Notes under the pieces: generated by a model
What the model was told of the DNA's origin: nothing
The model's input: only the letters and a program-made list of their open reading frames with translations
The model's database searches: none
Source: Thermoflexus hugenholtzii
Lineage (GTDB): Bacteria; Chloroflexota; Anaerolineae; Thermoflexales; Thermoflexaceae
Assembly: GCF_018771565.1 (NCBI RefSeq)
Contig: NZ_CP076326.1
Coordinates: 3,107,785 to 3,171,784 of the forward strand
Direction of reading: 5' to 3'
DNA length: 64,000 nucleotides
Program-made: the position numbers and the translations under genes
In this document: piece after piece, positions 7,813 to 18,810 of the stretch
How the letters are laid out: every line of letters begins with the position of its first letter
How positions within the stretch are numbered: position 1 is the first letter of the stretch

Positions 7813-9522
7813 ATGCCGGCGCGCCGTGCGCTCCTGATTCTTCTTATCCTCCTGACCCTCGGGATGACCGCCCGGGAAGGGGAGACGCCCCTACTCCCTG
7901 CCCGCCCGGCGGCTCCGATGCCGGGCGGAGAGCCCCCCGCGAGCCCTCCGACAACGTTCCGGGTGTATCTGCCCCTGGTCGCCCGTCAGGGGTCGGAGGC
8001 TCCTCCCCGGGTGGATTTCGGGCTGGTCTTCATCACCTCAGCGGAGTGGCCGGCCGACCCGGACCGGTTCGATCGCGCCCGGCGACTGGGCGCCCGGTGG
8101 GACCGCTGGCCGCTCTACTGGAGCGGGGTGGAGATCTCGCCGGGCGTCTATCGGTGGGCTTCCGTCGACACCGCCCTCCGGGACGCTCTGGCCCAGGGCT
8201 TCGAGGTCTCCCTCATCCTCCTCGGCACCCCGGGCTTTTATGCGACCGGAGGCCTCCCCCTGCGACCGCCTGTGGGCGGCTCCATCCTGCGCCGTTCGGA
8301 GGCGCGCACACCCGGGGCGCCCATCGCCATTGCCGCGGCGAGCCCCCCGGCCGGCCTCTACGCTCCCATCTTCACCGACGGCACGGACCGGCCCGGCCCG
8401 GGCAAGACCATCAACCCGGAGAACCGATGGGCCGCCTTTGTCTACCAGGCCGTCGCCCGCTACCGGCCGGGCGGGGCGGCGAGCCGGGAGGTGCCCGGAT
8501 GGCCGGCCGGGCGCGGCGTGCGTGACTGGGAGATCTGGAACGAGCCCGATCTTTCGTTCTTCTGGAGTGGAAGCGCGGCGGATTACGCTCGCCTGCTCCG
8601 GGTGGCCGCCATCGCCGCCCGCCAGGCGGATCCCCAGGCCCGCATCCTGTTCGGCGGGCTGGCGATCTTCGAGAAGCCCGACTGGCTGCGCGAGGTCCTC
8701 ACGGTCCTCCGGAACGATCCCGATCCCCAGCTACGGGACGCCTTCGGCTGGTATTTCGACATCCTGCCGGTCCACAGCTACAGCTACGCCTGGCAAACGT
8801 TCCGGTATCTCAATCAAGTGAAGGGGACCCTCGGGGCCTTCGGCCTCATCAAAGAGCTGTGGGTCAATGAGAGCGGGCTGCCGGTATGGGACGATTACCC
8901 GGGCCCGACGTGGGATCCGAACAGCGGCTACCGGGGGACGAAGGAGGAGGCAGCGGCGTATGTGGTGCAGAGCGCGGCCTACGCGATCTGGAGCGGGGCG
9001 CGGGTGATCTTTCACTTCATGCTGCACGATGACTGCGGAAACGGGCCGGAGGCGCACGACGCCTTCGGCCTGTATCGCAATCCCAATCCGGCGCCGTGTT
9101 ATCCATCGGATGCCGGAGCGCGACCGGCCGCAGCCGCTTACCGGCTGGTGAGCACCCATCTGCGGGACGCAAAGCCCCTCTGGCGCTGGCGCTCCACGAA
9201 CGGTCAGGCCGACTGGGGGGCGTGCACCGGGCAGGTGGAATGGTTCGCCTTCCAGCGGCCGGACGGCGCACGGGTGTTGCTGGCCTGGACCCGGATGGAG
9301 ACCCCGGCAACCATCACGGTGACCGCGGCGGCCCCTCGGGGCGTGGTTTACGACGTCCGGACCGGGGCGGCCACCCCGGTGACGCCGGTGGCTGGGGTTT
9401 ACACCTTCTCGCTGCCGGGCGCCACCAACTACAACACGCCCACCTGGTGCAACCCGGACCGCCGGAAGCAAGGGGAGGCCGCCGTCGGCGGCCTGCCGCT
9501 CTTCCTGGTGGAAGGGCCATAA
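7813..9522 (+). CDS. Secreted glycoside hydrolase, GH-A clan (GH39/GH5-like)
   Basis: 569 residues. An N-terminal signal peptide (MPARRALLILLILLTLGMT) is followed by a Pro-rich stretch with the motif VYLPLVAR (about residues 54-61), which recurs near the ends of Chloroflexota exported proteins. The TIM-barrel domain contains IWNEPDLSFFW with the presumed acid/base Glu244, and LWVNESGLPVW with the presumed nucleophile Glu353; the ~110-residue spacing fits a GH-A clan retaining enzyme. A C-terminal beta domain (about 440-569) follows. Closest resemblance is to GH39-like and other unclassified barrels; substrate unknown. It is followed immediately by a strong terminator. Confidence 0.8.
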   Translation: MPARRALLILLILLTLGMTAREGETPLLPARPAAPMPGGEPPASPPTTFRVYLPLVARQGSEAPPRVDFGLVFITSAEWPADPDRFDRARRLGARWDRWPLYWSGVEISPGVYRWASVDTALRDALAQGFEVSLILLGTPGFYATGGLPLRPPVGGSILRRSEARTPGAPIAIAAASPPAGLYAPIFTDGTDRPGPGKTINPENRWAAFVYQAVARYRPGGAASREVPGWPAGRGVRDWEIWNEPDLSFFWSGSAADYARLLRVAAIAARQADPQARILFGGLAIFEKPDWLREVLTVLRNDPDPQLRDAFGWYFDILPVHSYSYAWQTFRYLNQVKGTLGAFGLIKELWVNESGLPVWDDYPGPTWDPNSGYRGTKEEAAAYVVQSAAYAIWSGARVIFHFMLHDDCGNGPEAHDAFGLYRNPNPAPCYPSDAGARPAAAAYRLVSTHLRDAKPLWRWRSTNGQADWGACTGQVEWFAFQRPDGARVLLAWTRMETPATITVTAAAPRGVVYDVRTGAATPVTPVAGVYTFSLPGATNYNTPTWCNPDRRKQGEAAVGGLPLFLVEGP

Positions 9523-9530
9523 ACAACGAA

Positions 9531-9565
9531 ACGGGAGACGGACCGCTTTGCTGTCCGTCTCCCGT
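9531..9565. terminator. Bidirectional terminator between glycoside hydrolase and etfA
   Basis: The 13-bp perfect stem ACGGGAGACGGAC / GTCCGTCTCCCGT has a 9-base loop. It lies between the convergent stops at 9522 and 9594. Short A/T-containing flanks on both sides allow function in both directions. Confidence 0.8.
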
Positions 9566-9593
9566 CTGAAGAAAGTCGGGATGGATCGACCGC

Positions 9594-10583
9594 TCAGCCC
9601 CGGGCTAACCCGCGGCGACGGAGCTCGGCGGTGAGGGCGGGGACGATCTTGAACAGATCGTCCACCACTCCGTAACGGGCGACCTTGAAGATCGGAGCCT
9701 CCGGGTCCTTGTTGATGGCCACGATGACCTTCACCCCCCGCAGGCCGGAGAGGTGCTGGATGGCCCCGGAGATCCCACAGGCGATGTAGAGATCGGGGCT
9801 GATGGTCTTGCCGGTCTGGCCCACCTGATACTTATAGGGGATCCACCCGGCATCCACCACCGCGCGGGTTGCTCCCAGGGCCGCCCCCAGGGCGCGGGCC
9901 AGCTCCCGCAGCGGCTCGAAGCCTTCCGGGCTGCCCACGCCCCGCCCGCCCCCCACCACGATGCGGGCCTCGTTCAGGCTGATCTCCCCCTCCGCCTCCT
10001 GGATCCACTCCAGGACCTGCGTGGGGAAAGCGGAGGGGTCCAGCGCCACGGCGACCGGCCGGATCTCCCCCTTCCGGTTCGGATCCGGGTCCGGCCGAGG
10101 GAACGCCCGTCCCCGAACCGTGAGGATGGCCGGCGTGCGCTCGACGTAGGTCCGGGCGAACAGCTTGCCCTCATAGATCGGGCGGACCGCTGTGATCCGC
10201 TGGTCTTCCACCGAGACCTCGATCACATCCACCAGGGCGGCGGTGCCCAGCTCCGCGGCCAGCCCTCCCGCCAGTTCTCGCCCCCGGGCGGTGGAGGGGA
10301 GCAAGACCGCCTGGGGAGCCCCTTCCCGGATGTGGGGGACGAGGGCGGCGAGATAAGGCTCCAGGCGGAAGTCCGCCAGGGCGACGTGCTCCATCACCCG
10401 CACTTCATCCGCGCCCATGGCGATGGCTTCCTCCGCCAGGGCGGCGATCCCGTCCCCCATCAACACGGCGGTCACCGCCGTCCCCTGCGCGTCCGCCAGG
10501 CGCCGGGCGACCCCGAGGGCCTCCCAGGCCACCGAGGGGATCTTCCCCTGGAACTGCTCCAGCCAGACCCAGATGCCGCTCAT
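9594..10583 (-). CDS. etfA: Electron transfer flavoprotein alpha subunit
   Basis: 329 residues, normal EtfA length. The C-terminal FAD domain is clear: [39 protein letters not shown] with the GQTGK and SGAIQH motifs, then [26 protein letters not shown]. With EtfB it takes electrons from acyl-CoA dehydrogenases and passes them to a quinone oxidoreductase. The start ATG follows GGGAGG. It lies 57 bases after etfB in the same direction; the acyl-CoA dehydrogenase just upstream is the obvious electron donor. Confidence 0.97.
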   Translation of the reverse strand: MSGIWVWLEQFQGKIPSVAWEALGVARRLADAQGTAVTAVLMGDGIAALAEEAIAMGADEVRVMEHVALADFRLEPYLAALVPHIREGAPQAVLLPSTARGRELAGGLAAELGTAALVDVIEVSVEDQRITAVRPIYEGKLFARTYVERTPAILTVRGRAFPRPDPDPNRKGEIRPVAVALDPSAFPTQVLEWIQEAEGEISLNEARIVVGGGRGVGSPEGFEPLRELARALGAALGATRAVVDAGWIPYKYQVGQTGKTISPDLYIACGISGAIQHLSGLRGVKVIVAINKDPEAPIFKVARYGVVDDLFKIVPALTAELRRRGLARG

Positions 10584-10640
10584 GCGGATCCTCCCAGCGG
10601 GTTCGTTCCGGAAGCGTGACCTGCCACAGCGCCTGTTCCC

Positions 10641-11435
10641 TTACAGCACCTTCTCCGCGAGCAGGCGATCCACCAGGATCCGGGCGATCTCCTCGGGGGA
10701 CTCGCCCTGGATGAACTCACACTGGATCTCCTGCTTGGGGGGCGCGAAAACGGAGGGCCAGCGGGCGGCGGAGGCGGCCGCGCCGACCTGTTCCGGCGTC
10801 AGCCCCAGATCCGCGGCCGTCCAGACCGGGATCTGCATCCGGGCGGCCTTGCGGATGCCCATAAAGGAAGGATAGCGGGGTTCGTTCATCTGCATCGCGC
10901 TGAGGACGGCCGGGAGGGGCGCCCGCACCACCTGGCGGCCCTCCTCCAGGATCCGCTCCACCACGATGGTCCGCCCGGCGGGATCGATCTCGCGGATCTT
11001 CCCCACGTAGGCCAGCAGCGGCCAGCCGAGGCGGCGGGCGAGGGCGGGCGGGACCTGGGCGGAGTTCCCGTCCACGCTCTCCTTGCCCATGAAGACCAGG
11101 TCCACCGCTCCCAGCTTGCGGATGGCGGCAGCCAGGATGGTGGCCGTGACCACCGCATCCGAACCCTCGAAGGCGGGATCGTGAAGGAGGATGGCTTCAT
11201 CACATCCCATGGCCACCGCTTGCTTGAGGGCCTCCTTGGCGGATTCCGGCCCCATGGTGATCACGGTGACCTTGCCGCCGAACTTCTCCTTCAACCGCAG
11301 GGACTCCTCAATGGCGAACTCGTCCCAGGGGTTCACAATCAGCGGCGCATCCCCCCACGAGATACGCCCGGACGCATCCACCGTGAGGGTCGCGGTGGTA
11401 TCCGGGGTTTGCTTGATCGGGACCACAATGTGCAT
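10641..11435 (-). CDS. etfB: Electron transfer flavoprotein beta subunit
   Basis: 264 residues with the EtfB hallmarks: N-terminal VVPIKQTPD, NPWDEFAIEESLRLKE, AMGCDEAILLHDPAFEGSDA, and LVFMGKESVDGNSAQVPPALARRLGWP. It binds the AMP cofactor and pairs with EtfA. The start follows AGGAGGGCTTCC. The order acyl-CoA dehydrogenase-etfB-etfA on one strand indicates a beta-oxidation operon. Confidence 0.97.
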   Translation of the reverse strand: MHIVVPIKQTPDTTATLTVDASGRISWGDAPLIVNPWDEFAIEESLRLKEKFGGKVTVITMGPESAKEALKQAVAMGCDEAILLHDPAFEGSDAVVTATILAAAIRKLGAVDLVFMGKESVDGNSAQVPPALARRLGWPLLAYVGKIREIDPAGRTIVVERILEEGRQVVRAPLPAVLSAMQMNEPRYPSFMGIRKAARMQIPVWTAADLGLTPEQVGAAASAARWPSVFAPPKQEIQCEFIQGESPEEIARILVDRLLAEKVL

Positions 11436-11554
11436 GGAAGCCCTCCTGTGCGCCGGAGGATGAGAGAGCCTTCCCCGCTTCGCTTCTCAGGGCCTGAGGC
11501 GCTCGAACCCACAGCGCCCCGGGAGAACATGGCATGGATGTGTTCAGAGCGTGT

Positions 11555-12772
11555 TCAGGCCACCGCCGGCTCCGCACGCCAGACCTCGGGGTCGTAGGCG
11601 GGCAGTTCGCAGCGCAGCGGACGGTCCTTTCGGTAGCCCAGGGCGTATTCCGCCTGCAGGATAGTGTGGATCTGGCTGGTGCCCTCGTAGATCACCTCCC
11701 CCTTGGCGTTGCGCAGGTAGCGCTCCACATCGTATTCGTCGCTGTAGCCGTAAGCCCCGTGGATCTGGATGGCGTCCAGGGCGGCCTGGACGGCGGCCTC
11801 GGTGGCGAACCATTTGGCCAGGCTGGTCTCCCGGGTGTTCCGCAGGCCCATGTTCTTCATCCAGCCCGCCCGCAGGTAAAGGAGGCGGGCGATCTCGTAG
11901 TTGGCGGCCATCTTCGCGATCATCTCCTGGACCAGCTGGTGCTCCCCGATGCGCCGGCCGAAGGTCATCCGCTCGTTGGCGTATTTCACCGAGGCCTCCA
12001 GGCAGGCCCGGATCAGGCCGGTGGCCCCCGCCGCCACGGTGTAGCGCCCGTTGTCCAGGGCCGCCATGGCGATGTAGAAGCCCTCCCCCTCCTCCCCCAG
12101 GCGGTTCTCCACGGGCACCGGCGTGTTCTCGAAGACGATCCACCCGGTGTTCCCGGCCCGCACCCCCAGCTTGCCGTGGATCGTCCCGGTCTTCACCCCG
12201 GGGAAGGAGCGCTCCACGATGAAGGCCGACATGCCGCGGTGGCCCTTCTCCGGGTCGGTCTTGGCGATCACCAGGAAGTGATCGGCCAGGTCGGCCAGGC
12301 TGATCCAGGTCTTCTCCCCGTTCAGGATGTAGACATCCCCCTGGCGTTTTGCGGTGGTGCGGATGGCCGCCGCGTCCGAGCCGGCGCCGGGCTCCGTCAG
12401 GGCGTAGGCGGCGATCTTCTCCCCCTTCGCCTGGGGGACCAGATAGCGTTGCTTCTGCTCCTCCGTTCCCCACTGCAAGAGGGAGAGGGAGTTCAGGGCC
12501 ACGTGGACGGACATCACCACGCGCAGGGAGCTGTCGATGCGCTCCAGCTCCTCGCAAGCCAACCCCAGGGAGATGTAGTCCATGCCTGCGCCGCCGTATT
12601 TCACGGGGATGCAGATCCCCAGCAGCCCCAGGGCGGCCATGCGTTCGAAGAGCCAGGGGATGGGCTTCTGGGCGCGGTCATGTTCCTTGATGACGGGGCG
12701 GACCTCCCGCTCGGCGAACTCGCGGACCATCTGCTGGACCATCCGGTGCTCATCGCTCAGACGGAAGTCCAT
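11555..12772 (-). CDS. Acyl-CoA dehydrogenase
   Basis: 405 residues from the ATG that follows GGGAGGAAACCCC; an in-frame ATG 63 bases upstream would add a tail not seen in relatives and has no ribosome site. Conserved blocks: [17 protein letters not shown] (FAD/substrate loop), the middle beta domain with [15 protein letters not shown], and [14 protein letters not shown]. The C-terminal [18 protein letters not shown] plus [12 protein letters not shown] carries the glutamate in the YEGTSQI motif that acts as base in short-chain acyl-CoA dehydrogenases. It oxidises acyl-CoA to enoyl-CoA, passing electrons to the adjacent ETF. Chain-length preference is not certain; the motif resembles short/branched-chain types. 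Confidence 0.95.
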   Translation of the reverse strand: MDFRLSDEHRMVQQMVREFAEREVRPVIKEHDRAQKPIPWLFERMAALGLLGICIPVKYGGAGMDYISLGLACEELERIDSSLRVVMSVHVALNSLSLLQWGTEEQKQRYLVPQAKGEKIAAYALTEPGAGSDAAAIRTTAKRQGDVYILNGEKTWISLADLADHFLVIAKTDPEKGHRGMSAFIVERSFPGVKTGTIHGKLGVRAGNTGWIVFENTPVPVENRLGEEGEGFYIAMAALDNGRYTVAAGATGLIRACLEASVKYANERMTFGRRIGEHQLVQEMIAKMAANYEIARLLYLRAGWMKNMGLRNTRETSLAKWFATEAAVQAALDAIQIHGAYGYSDEYDVERYLRNAKGEVIYEGTSQIHTILQAEYALGYRKDRPLRCELPAYDPEVWRAEPAVA

Positions 12773-12833
12773 GGGGTTTCCTCCCGAAGCGCACTTGAAG
12801 GTTCCCGCGGCTCGGGAAAGCCGCTCCGCGGAC

Positions 12834-12839
12834 ATTATA
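12834..12839 (-). promoter_or_regulatory. -10 element upstream of acyl-CoA dehydrogenase operon
   Basis: A perfect TATAAT on the minus strand lies about 60 bases before the start codon. I see no good -35 at normal spacing, so an activator-dependent or extended promoter is possible. Its position separates this operon from asd upstream. Confidence 0.4.
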
Positions 12840-12992
12840 CGTTACGGAGAGGGAGCGCGCGGAGGAAATTGACCTCCCGCGGTCCGGTGTTCCACCCGGG
12901 CGGCGGAACGAGGAACCATCCGTTGCGGAGCGCCAAGAGATCCGCCGGTTGGGTTGAGGTTTCCGGGACGCCGGTCGGTTCGAGGCCCCGGG

Positions 12993-14048
12993 CTACACCC
13001 GCCCGAGCCAGCGCAGGAGGGCTTCGGCGTTGAAGAGGGCGGCGCCGGCCGCCCCCCGGATGGTGTTGTGGGTCAGGGCGACGAACTTGAGGGTGAAGAC
13101 GGGGCAGGGCTGCACCCGGCCCACGACCACGCTCATCCCCCCGCCCGCCATCCGATCCAGGCGCGGTTGCGGCCGGTCCGGCTCCCGTCGCACCACGATG
13201 GGCATCGGGACCGCGGTGGGGAGATCGGCGACCTCCTCCGGCGGACGGTAGGCGGCCATGGCCGCCATCGCCTGCTCCGGCGAGATCCGCTCCTCCAGCT
13301 CCACCGAGAGGCAGACCAGATGGCCATCCAGGGTCGGGACGCGGTTGGTCTGGGCGCTGAGGCGGATGGGGGCCTCCTCCACCGTCCCGTCCGTCAGCCG
13401 GCCCAGGAGCTTGCGGGGCTCCGTTTCGAGCTTCTCCTCCTCCCCGGGGATATGCGGGAGGATGTTGTCGACGATCTCCATCGCGGAGACCCCGGGGTAG
13501 CCGGCGCCGGAGAGGGCCTGGAGGCTGACCAGATGGACCCGCCGGACGCCGTAGGGCATCAGGGCCTTCAGGGGGAGGACGGCCGCGGTGGTGGTGCAGT
13601 TCGGGTTGGTGAGGAGGGCGCCGGTCCAGCCCCGCTCGTCTCGCTGGCGGGCGAGCAGGGCGAGATGGTCGAAGTTCACATCGGGCATCAACAGGGGGAC
13701 ATCCGGGGCCATGCGGTAGGCGGAGGCGTTGCTCGCCACCAGGTAGCCGGCGGCGGCGAAACGGGGTTCGGCCTCCCGGGCGATCTCCGAGGGGAGGGCG
13801 GAGATCACCAGATCCGCCTCGAAGCCCGGCTCTGTGGGGAGGACGGGCATGCGGGCCGCCCAGTCGGGCATCGGCGCGCCGAGCAGCCAGCGGCACGCCT
13901 CGCCGTAGGGCCGCCCCACCGATCGATCGGACCCGGTGAGGGCCACCACCCGGAACCACGGGTGGCGATCCAGCAGATGGATCAGCCACTGGCCCACCAT
14001 CCCGGTGGCCCCCAGGACGGCAACACGGAACGAAGGCTGGCGGCTCAT
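12993..14048 (-). CDS. asd: Aspartate-semialdehyde dehydrogenase
   Basis: 351 residues of the archaeal/USG-1-like type. The N-terminal NADP site is VAVLGATGMVGQ. The active-site cysteine lies in LLTNPNCTTTAAVLPL, with substrate-binding ALSGAGYPGVSAMEI and NRVPTLDGHLV downstream. It makes aspartate semialdehyde from aspartyl phosphate, feeding Lys, Thr and Met synthesis. It is the last gene of the ilv/leu run, 112 bases after ilvD, so it may belong to the operon or be separately expressed. Confidence 0.95.
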   Translation of the reverse strand: MSRQPSFRVAVLGATGMVGQWLIHLLDRHPWFRVVALTGSDRSVGRPYGEACRWLLGAPMPDWAARMPVLPTEPGFEADLVISALPSEIAREAEPRFAAAGYLVASNASAYRMAPDVPLLMPDVNFDHLALLARQRDERGWTGALLTNPNCTTTAAVLPLKALMPYGVRRVHLVSLQALSGAGYPGVSAMEIVDNILPHIPGEEEKLETEPRKLLGRLTDGTVEEAPIRLSAQTNRVPTLDGHLVCLSVELEERISPEQAMAAMAAYRPPEEVADLPTAVPMPIVVRREPDRPQPRLDRMAGGGMSVVVGRVQPCPVFTLKFVALTHNTIRGAAGAALFNAEALLRWLGRV

Positions 14049-14160
14049 CGGTTCGCACTCCCTTGTTCAGATCGAGAAAGCAGGGCCGGGCTGCTCTCCA
14101 CCCGACCCCGTTTTTGGATCCCCCACGCGCTCACTACTTTTTTAGATTGAGGAAATGCGA

Positions 14161-15846
14161 CTATGGGATGCACACCGCGCCCTGAGCGGCTGAGGAGACC
14201 AGCCGGGCGTATTTGGCGAAGAGGCCGTGGGGATACTTCGGCGGCGGCGGGGTCCAGGCCGCCCGGCGCCGGGCCAGCTCCTCTTCGGAGAGTTCCACGT
14301 CCACGGTCCGGCGATCTACGTCGATCACGACGATATCCCCATCCTGCAACAGGGCCAGGGGTCCGCCGACGGCGGCCTCCGGGGAGATGTGGCCGATCAT
14401 GAGGCCGTGGGTGGCTCCGGAGAAGCGGCCATCCGTCAGCAGGGCCACCTCGTCCTTCAAGCCCTGGCCCACCAGGGCGGCGGTCACCACCAGCATCTCC
14501 CGCATCCCGGGCCCGCCCTTCGGCCCTTCATAGCGCACCACCACCACATCCCCCGGTCGGATCTGCCCGCTGTTGACCGCCTGGAAGGCGTCCTCCTCCC
14601 GGTCGAAGACCCGAGCGGGCCCTCGATGGTAGCGTTTCGTGGTCCCCGTGATCTTCAACACCCCGCCCTCCGGGGCGAGGTTCCCCCGCAGGATCACGTA
14701 GCCGCCGGTGGGATGGAGGGGCTGGCTCACCGGGCGGACCACATCCTGATTCTCCGGGAAGGTCACGCCGGCCAGGCGCTCCGCGATGGTCTCCCCGGTG
14801 ACGGTGCGGCAGTCGCCGTGCAGGAGCCCGGCGTCCAGGAGGGCCTTCATCACCACCGGCACGCCGCCGATGCGGTCGATGTCCGCCATCACATATCGGC
14901 CCACCGGCTTCAGGTCCGCCAGGTGGGGCGTCCGCTCGCTGACGCGCTCGAAGTCGTCCAGGGTGAGGGGGACGCCGGCTTCGTAGGCGATGGCCAGAAG
15001 GTGAAGGATGAGGTTGGTGGAGCCGCCCATGGCGGCCGCCACGGCGATGGCGTTCTCGAAAGCCTCCCGGGTCATGATGTCACGGGGCCGGATCCCAGCC
15101 TCCAGGATGCGGACGATGGCCCGTCCGGTCTCGTAAGCCAGCTCCTCCCGGGCCCGGCTGGGGGCCACGGGGGCGGCGGCGTTGGGGAGCGTCAGCCCCA
15201 TGGCCTCGAAGGCGGAGGCCATGGTGTTGGCGGTGAACATCCCCCCGCAGGCGCCGTAGGTGGGCACGGCGACCTCCTCCAGCTCCCGCAGCTCCTCCAC
15301 GGTCATCCGCCCGCGGGAGACCGCCCCCACCGCCTCAAAGACGTCCTGGATGGTCACCGCCCGTCCGCGCCAGCTCCCGGGGGGGACGCTTCCTCCGTAA
15401 AGGTAGATGGAGGGCAGGTTCAGGCGGGCCATCGCCATCACGCAGGCCGGCTGGGTCTTGTCGCAGCCCCCGATGGTCACCAGGGCGTCCAGCTGGTAAG
15501 CCACCGCGGCCAGCTCGATGGAATCGGCGATCAGCTCCCGGCTGACCAGGGAGGCCTTCATCCCCTCGTGGCCCATGCCGATGGCGTCGTTGGCCGGGAC
15601 GGCGTTGAACTCAATGGGGGTGCCCCCGGCGTCGCGGATCCCCTGTTTGACGAGCTCGGCCAGGCGTTGGAGGTGGTGGTTGCAGGGCTGGGCCTCGAAC
15701 CAGGTGTTCGCCACGCCGATGAAGGGCCGGCGGAGATCCTCATCCCGGAGGCCCACCGCCCGGAACATCGCTCGGTGGGGGGCTCGTTCCACGCCCTCCG
15801 TCACCCGCGCGCTGCGGTGTTTGCGCCCGTTCCCGGAGATGCTCAT
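14161..15846 (-). CDS. ilvD: Dihydroxy-acid dehydratase
   Basis: 561 residues from the ATG preceded by GGAGGAGGCACAGCC; another ATG 21 bases upstream lacks a site. Fe-S ligand motifs are [15 protein letters not shown] and [18 protein letters not shown], with the C-terminal [22 protein letters not shown]. It converts 2,3-dihydroxy-3-methylbutanoate/pentanoate to the 2-oxo acids of valine and isoleucine synthesis. It follows leuB after about 100 bases. Confidence 0.97.
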   Translation of the reverse strand: MSISGNGRKHRSARVTEGVERAPHRAMFRAVGLRDEDLRRPFIGVANTWFEAQPCNHHLQRLAELVKQGIRDAGGTPIEFNAVPANDAIGMGHEGMKASLVSRELIADSIELAAVAYQLDALVTIGGCDKTQPACVMAMARLNLPSIYLYGGSVPPGSWRGRAVTIQDVFEAVGAVSRGRMTVEELRELEEVAVPTYGACGGMFTANTMASAFEAMGLTLPNAAAPVAPSRAREELAYETGRAIVRILEAGIRPRDIMTREAFENAIAVAAAMGGSTNLILHLLAIAYEAGVPLTLDDFERVSERTPHLADLKPVGRYVMADIDRIGGVPVVMKALLDAGLLHGDCRTVTGETIAERLAGVTFPENQDVVRPVSQPLHPTGGYVILRGNLAPEGGVLKITGTTKRYHRGPARVFDREEDAFQAVNSGQIRPGDVVVVRYEGPKGGPGMREMLVVTAALVGQGLKDEVALLTDGRFSGATHGLMIGHISPEAAVGGPLALLQDGDIVVIDVDRRTVDVELSEEELARRRAAWTPPPPKYPHGLFAKYARLVSSAAQGAVCIP

Positions 15847-15948
15847 GGCTGTGCCTCCTCCGTTCATGTTCCATTTTCTATGGATCTGAAGGGAAGCCCT
15901 GTGGCCTTCAACGGACTCAAGGATACTTCAGCGGCGCCCATCCTGGGG

Positions 15949-17034
15949 CTATGAGGCGCAGTGAAGGATGCGCTGCGCGATGGCCTCCCCCATCTCCCGG
16001 GTTCCCACGATGCAGGTCTCCCCATCGGCGATGTCCCGGGTGCGGTAGCCGGCCTCGAGGACGGCCTCCACGGCCTGCTCCACGGCCCGGGCTTCCGCCT
16101 CCAGGCCGAAGGCGTAGCGCAGCATGAGCGCCGCGCTCAGGATCGCCCCGATGGGGTTGGCCAGGTTGCGCCCGGCGATGTCGGGGGCTGAGCCGTGCAC
16201 CGGCTCGAAGAGCCCCGGCGGGCTCTCCCCCAGCGAGGCGGAGGGGAGCATCCCCATAGACCCCGCCAGCACCGACGCCTCGTCGGTGAGGATGTCCCCG
16301 AACATGTTCTCCGTCACCACCACATCGAAGGCCGCCGGACGCCGGATGAGATGCATGGCGAAGGCGTCCACCAGCACGTGCTCCAGGGCGAGGTCCGGGA
16401 ACTCCCGGCGGACCACCTCTTCGGTCACCCGGCGCCAGAGGCGGGAGGCGGCCAGCACGTTGGCCTTGTCCACCGAGGTGAGCTGCTTTCGGCGGCCCCG
16501 GGCCAGCCGGGCGGCCAGCCGCACCACCCGCTCGATCTCCCATCGGGTGTAGCGCATCGTGTCGTAGGCCTCCTCGCCCTCGGGACCGGCCTCCTGACGG
16601 GGTCCGAAGTAGAGGCCGCCGGTGAGCTCGCGGACGAACAGGAGGTCCACGCCCCGCACCACCCGCTCCTTGAGCGGCGTCGCGCCCACCAGGGCGGGGA
16701 AGACCCGCACGGGGCGCAGGTTGGCGAAGAGGTCGAAGGCTTTGCGCAGGCCCAGCAACCCCTGCTCCGGACGGACGGGAGCGGTGGGGTCGTCCCATTT
16801 GGGCCCGCCCACCGCCCCCAGCAGGATCGCATCCGAGCGGCGACAACGCTCCAGGGTCTCGGGAGGGAGCGGCGATCCGGTGGCGTCGATGGCTGCTCCC
16901 CCGATGAGGGCCTCGTGGAACTCGAAGGCGTGGCCGAACCGGCGTCCCACCGCCTCCAGGACCCGAACGGCCTCCGCGGTCACCTCCGGTCCGATCCCAT
17001 CTCCGGGCAGCACAGCGATCACGAAGCGTCCCAT
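15949..17034 (-). CDS. leuB: 3-isopropylmalate dehydrogenase
   Basis: 361 residues. [11 protein letters not shown] at the N-terminus, [22 protein letters not shown], the Mg/NAD-binding [15 protein letters not shown], and [12 protein letters not shown] and [17 protein letters not shown] are all intact. It oxidatively decarboxylates 3-isopropylmalate; with CimA present it should also process 3-methylmalate for isoleucine synthesis. The gene begins 31 bases after the cimA stop. Confidence 0.97.
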   Translation of the reverse strand: MGRFVIAVLPGDGIGPEVTAEAVRVLEAVGRRFGHAFEFHEALIGGAAIDATGSPLPPETLERCRRSDAILLGAVGGPKWDDPTAPVRPEQGLLGLRKAFDLFANLRPVRVFPALVGATPLKERVVRGVDLLFVRELTGGLYFGPRQEAGPEGEEAYDTMRYTRWEIERVVRLAARLARGRRKQLTSVDKANVLAASRLWRRVTEEVVRREFPDLALEHVLVDAFAMHLIRRPAAFDVVVTENMFGDILTDEASVLAGSMGMLPSASLGESPPGLFEPVHGSAPDIAGRNLANPIGAILSAALMLRYAFGLEAEARAVEQAVEAVLEAGYRTRDIADGETCIVGTREMGEAIAQRILHCAS

Positions 17035-17065
17035 CGTTTTCCTTCCCGGGCAGGGGTTTCGAATT

Positions 17066-18637
17066 TCAGCGATGATCCACCGTGGGATCGATCCCGAACT
17101 CCAGGCTGTCCTCCAGGGCGAGGCGGCTGGCCTCCAGGATGTTGGTGGAGGCCCCGACGGTGCGCCAGACCCGCTGGCCGTCGGTGCTCTCGATCCACAC
17201 CCGCACCCGGGCCGCCGTCCCGGCGTCGCCGTTGAGGATGTGCACCCGATAGTTGGTCAGGTGCACCCGGGAGAGGGCCAGGTAGCGGGGGAGGAGGGCC
17301 TTGCGCAGCGCCGCGTCCAGGGCGTTCACCGGCCCGTTGCCCTCCGCGGCGGTGTGCACGATCTCCCCGTCCAGTCGGACTTTGACGGCGGCCTCGGCCA
17401 CCGGCAGGCGGCCCTCCCGTCGCTCCACCATCACCACGTAATCCAGCACCTGGAAGGGCGGGACGTAGTCGGGGCGGGCGCGCCGGAGCATCAGGATCAC
17501 CGAGGCCTCGGCGTCCTCGAAATAGAACCCTTCGTTCTCCAGCTCCTTGATCCGGCGCACCACCGCCTGCACCGCAGGGTCGTCCGGGTCGAGGCGCAAC
17601 CCGAACTCCATCGCCTTGGCGACGATGTTGCCGCGCCCCGAGAGCTCCGAGATCAGCACGCGCTTGACGTTGCCCACGCGGGCGGGATCGATGTGCTGGT
17701 AGCTTTCCTCAGCCTTCAGGATGGCGGCCACGTGGATGCCGCCCTTGTGGGCGAAGGCGCTGGCCCCCACATAAGGCTGGTGGGAATCGTGGGGGAGGTT
17801 GGCCACCTCGGCCACGAAGCGGGAGACCTCCGTCAGGCGGGCCAGCTGTTCGTCCGTCACGCAATCGATCCCCATCTTGAGCTTCAGGTTGGCGATGATG
17901 GAGATCAGGTTGGCGTTGCCCACCCGCTCCCCGTAGCCGTTGATCGTCCCCTGTACCTGCCGGACACCCCGGCGGACGGCGGCCAGGGAGTTGGCCACCG
18001 CCAGCTCGCAGTCGTTATGGGTGTGGATCCCCAGGGGGACGGAGACCGCTCGCTTCGCGGCCTCCACCCCTTCCTCGATCTCCCATGGCATCGAGCCCCC
18101 GTTGGTGTCGCACAGGACGATCCAGTCGGCTCCGCCTTCCTGAGCGGCCCGGAGGGTGGCCAGGGCATAGTCCGGGTTGCGCTTCCAGCCGTCGAAGAAA
18201 TGCTCGGCGTCGTAGATCACCTCCCGCCCATGGGCCTTGAGGAGGGCCACGCTCTCCCGGATCATGACCAGGTTCTCCTCCAGCGTGGTCTCCAGCACCC
18301 GGTGGACGTGGAGGTCCCAGGACTTGCCCACCACGGTGACGGCCGGCGTCTCCGCCTCCAGCAGCGCCCGCAGGTTCTCATCATCCTCGGCCCGGCGCCC
18401 CGGCCGCCGGGTCATGCCGAAGGCGGCGATGCGGGCGTGGCGGAGGCTCATCCGCCGCACCCGGCGGAAGTATTCCGCGTCCTTGGGGTTGGAGCCCGGC
18501 CATCCTCCTTCGATGTAGTGGATGCCGAGCTGGTCCAGCTTCTCGGTGATGCGCAGCTTGTCCTCAACGGTGAAGGAGATCCCTTCCCGCTGGCTGCCGT
18601 CGCGCAACGTGGTATCGTAAAGCCAGACGCGTTCCAT
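17066..18637 (-). CDS. cimA: (R)-citramalate synthase
   Basis: 523 residues, the CimA rather than LeuA length and sequence class. N-terminal [23 protein letters not shown] has the metal-binding [12 protein letters not shown] is typical of the CimA/NifV-LeuA3 subgroup. The metal-site [34 protein letters not shown] block (in pieces across residues about 205-240) and a C-terminal regulatory domain are present. It condenses pyruvate with acetyl-CoA to citramalate, giving 2-oxobutyrate via LeuCD/LeuB and so threonine-independent isoleucine synthesis. The start follows GAGGAGGTGTGCG. Confidence 0.93.
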   Translation of the reverse strand: MERVWLYDTTLRDGSQREGISFTVEDKLRITEKLDQLGIHYIEGGWPGSNPKDAEYFRRVRRMSLRHARIAAFGMTRRPGRRAEDDENLRALLEAETPAVTVVGKSWDLHVHRVLETTLEENLVMIRESVALLKAHGREVIYDAEHFFDGWKRNPDYALATLRAAQEGGADWIVLCDTNGGSMPWEIEEGVEAAKRAVSVPLGIHTHNDCELAVANSLAAVRRGVRQVQGTINGYGERVGNANLISIIANLKLKMGIDCVTDEQLARLTEVSRFVAEVANLPHDSHQPYVGASAFAHKGGIHVAAILKAEESYQHIDPARVGNVKRVLISELSGRGNIVAKAMEFGLRLDPDDPAVQAVVRRIKELENEGFYFEDAEASVILMLRRARPDYVPPFQVLDYVVMVERREGRLPVAEAAVKVRLDGEIVHTAAEGNGPVNALDAALRKALLPRYLALSRVHLTNYRVHILNGDAGTAARVRVWIESTDGQRVWRTVGASTNILEASRLALEDSLEFGIDPTVDHR

Positions 18638-18810
18638 CGCACACCTCCTCGACCGGTATGGGATGCCATGCGAAGATCATCGGCCGGCCGAAAGCGGCGG
18701 CGATGGCGCGGGTGGCCCCGGCCAGGAACCGACGAACGAGCTCCCGGCCCGGGGCAACCCGGGTCCACCTCCTTTCTCGACGCCCCATCGCTTTCCTCCA
18801 TCGGGTGGAT

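Noticed and set aside
18564-18788. 74-codon ORF between leuD and cimA starting MGRRERRWTR after GGAGG
   Set aside because: It overlaps the well-supported cimA start by 74 bases and its codon pattern is not clearly better than background; comparison with relatives would decide.
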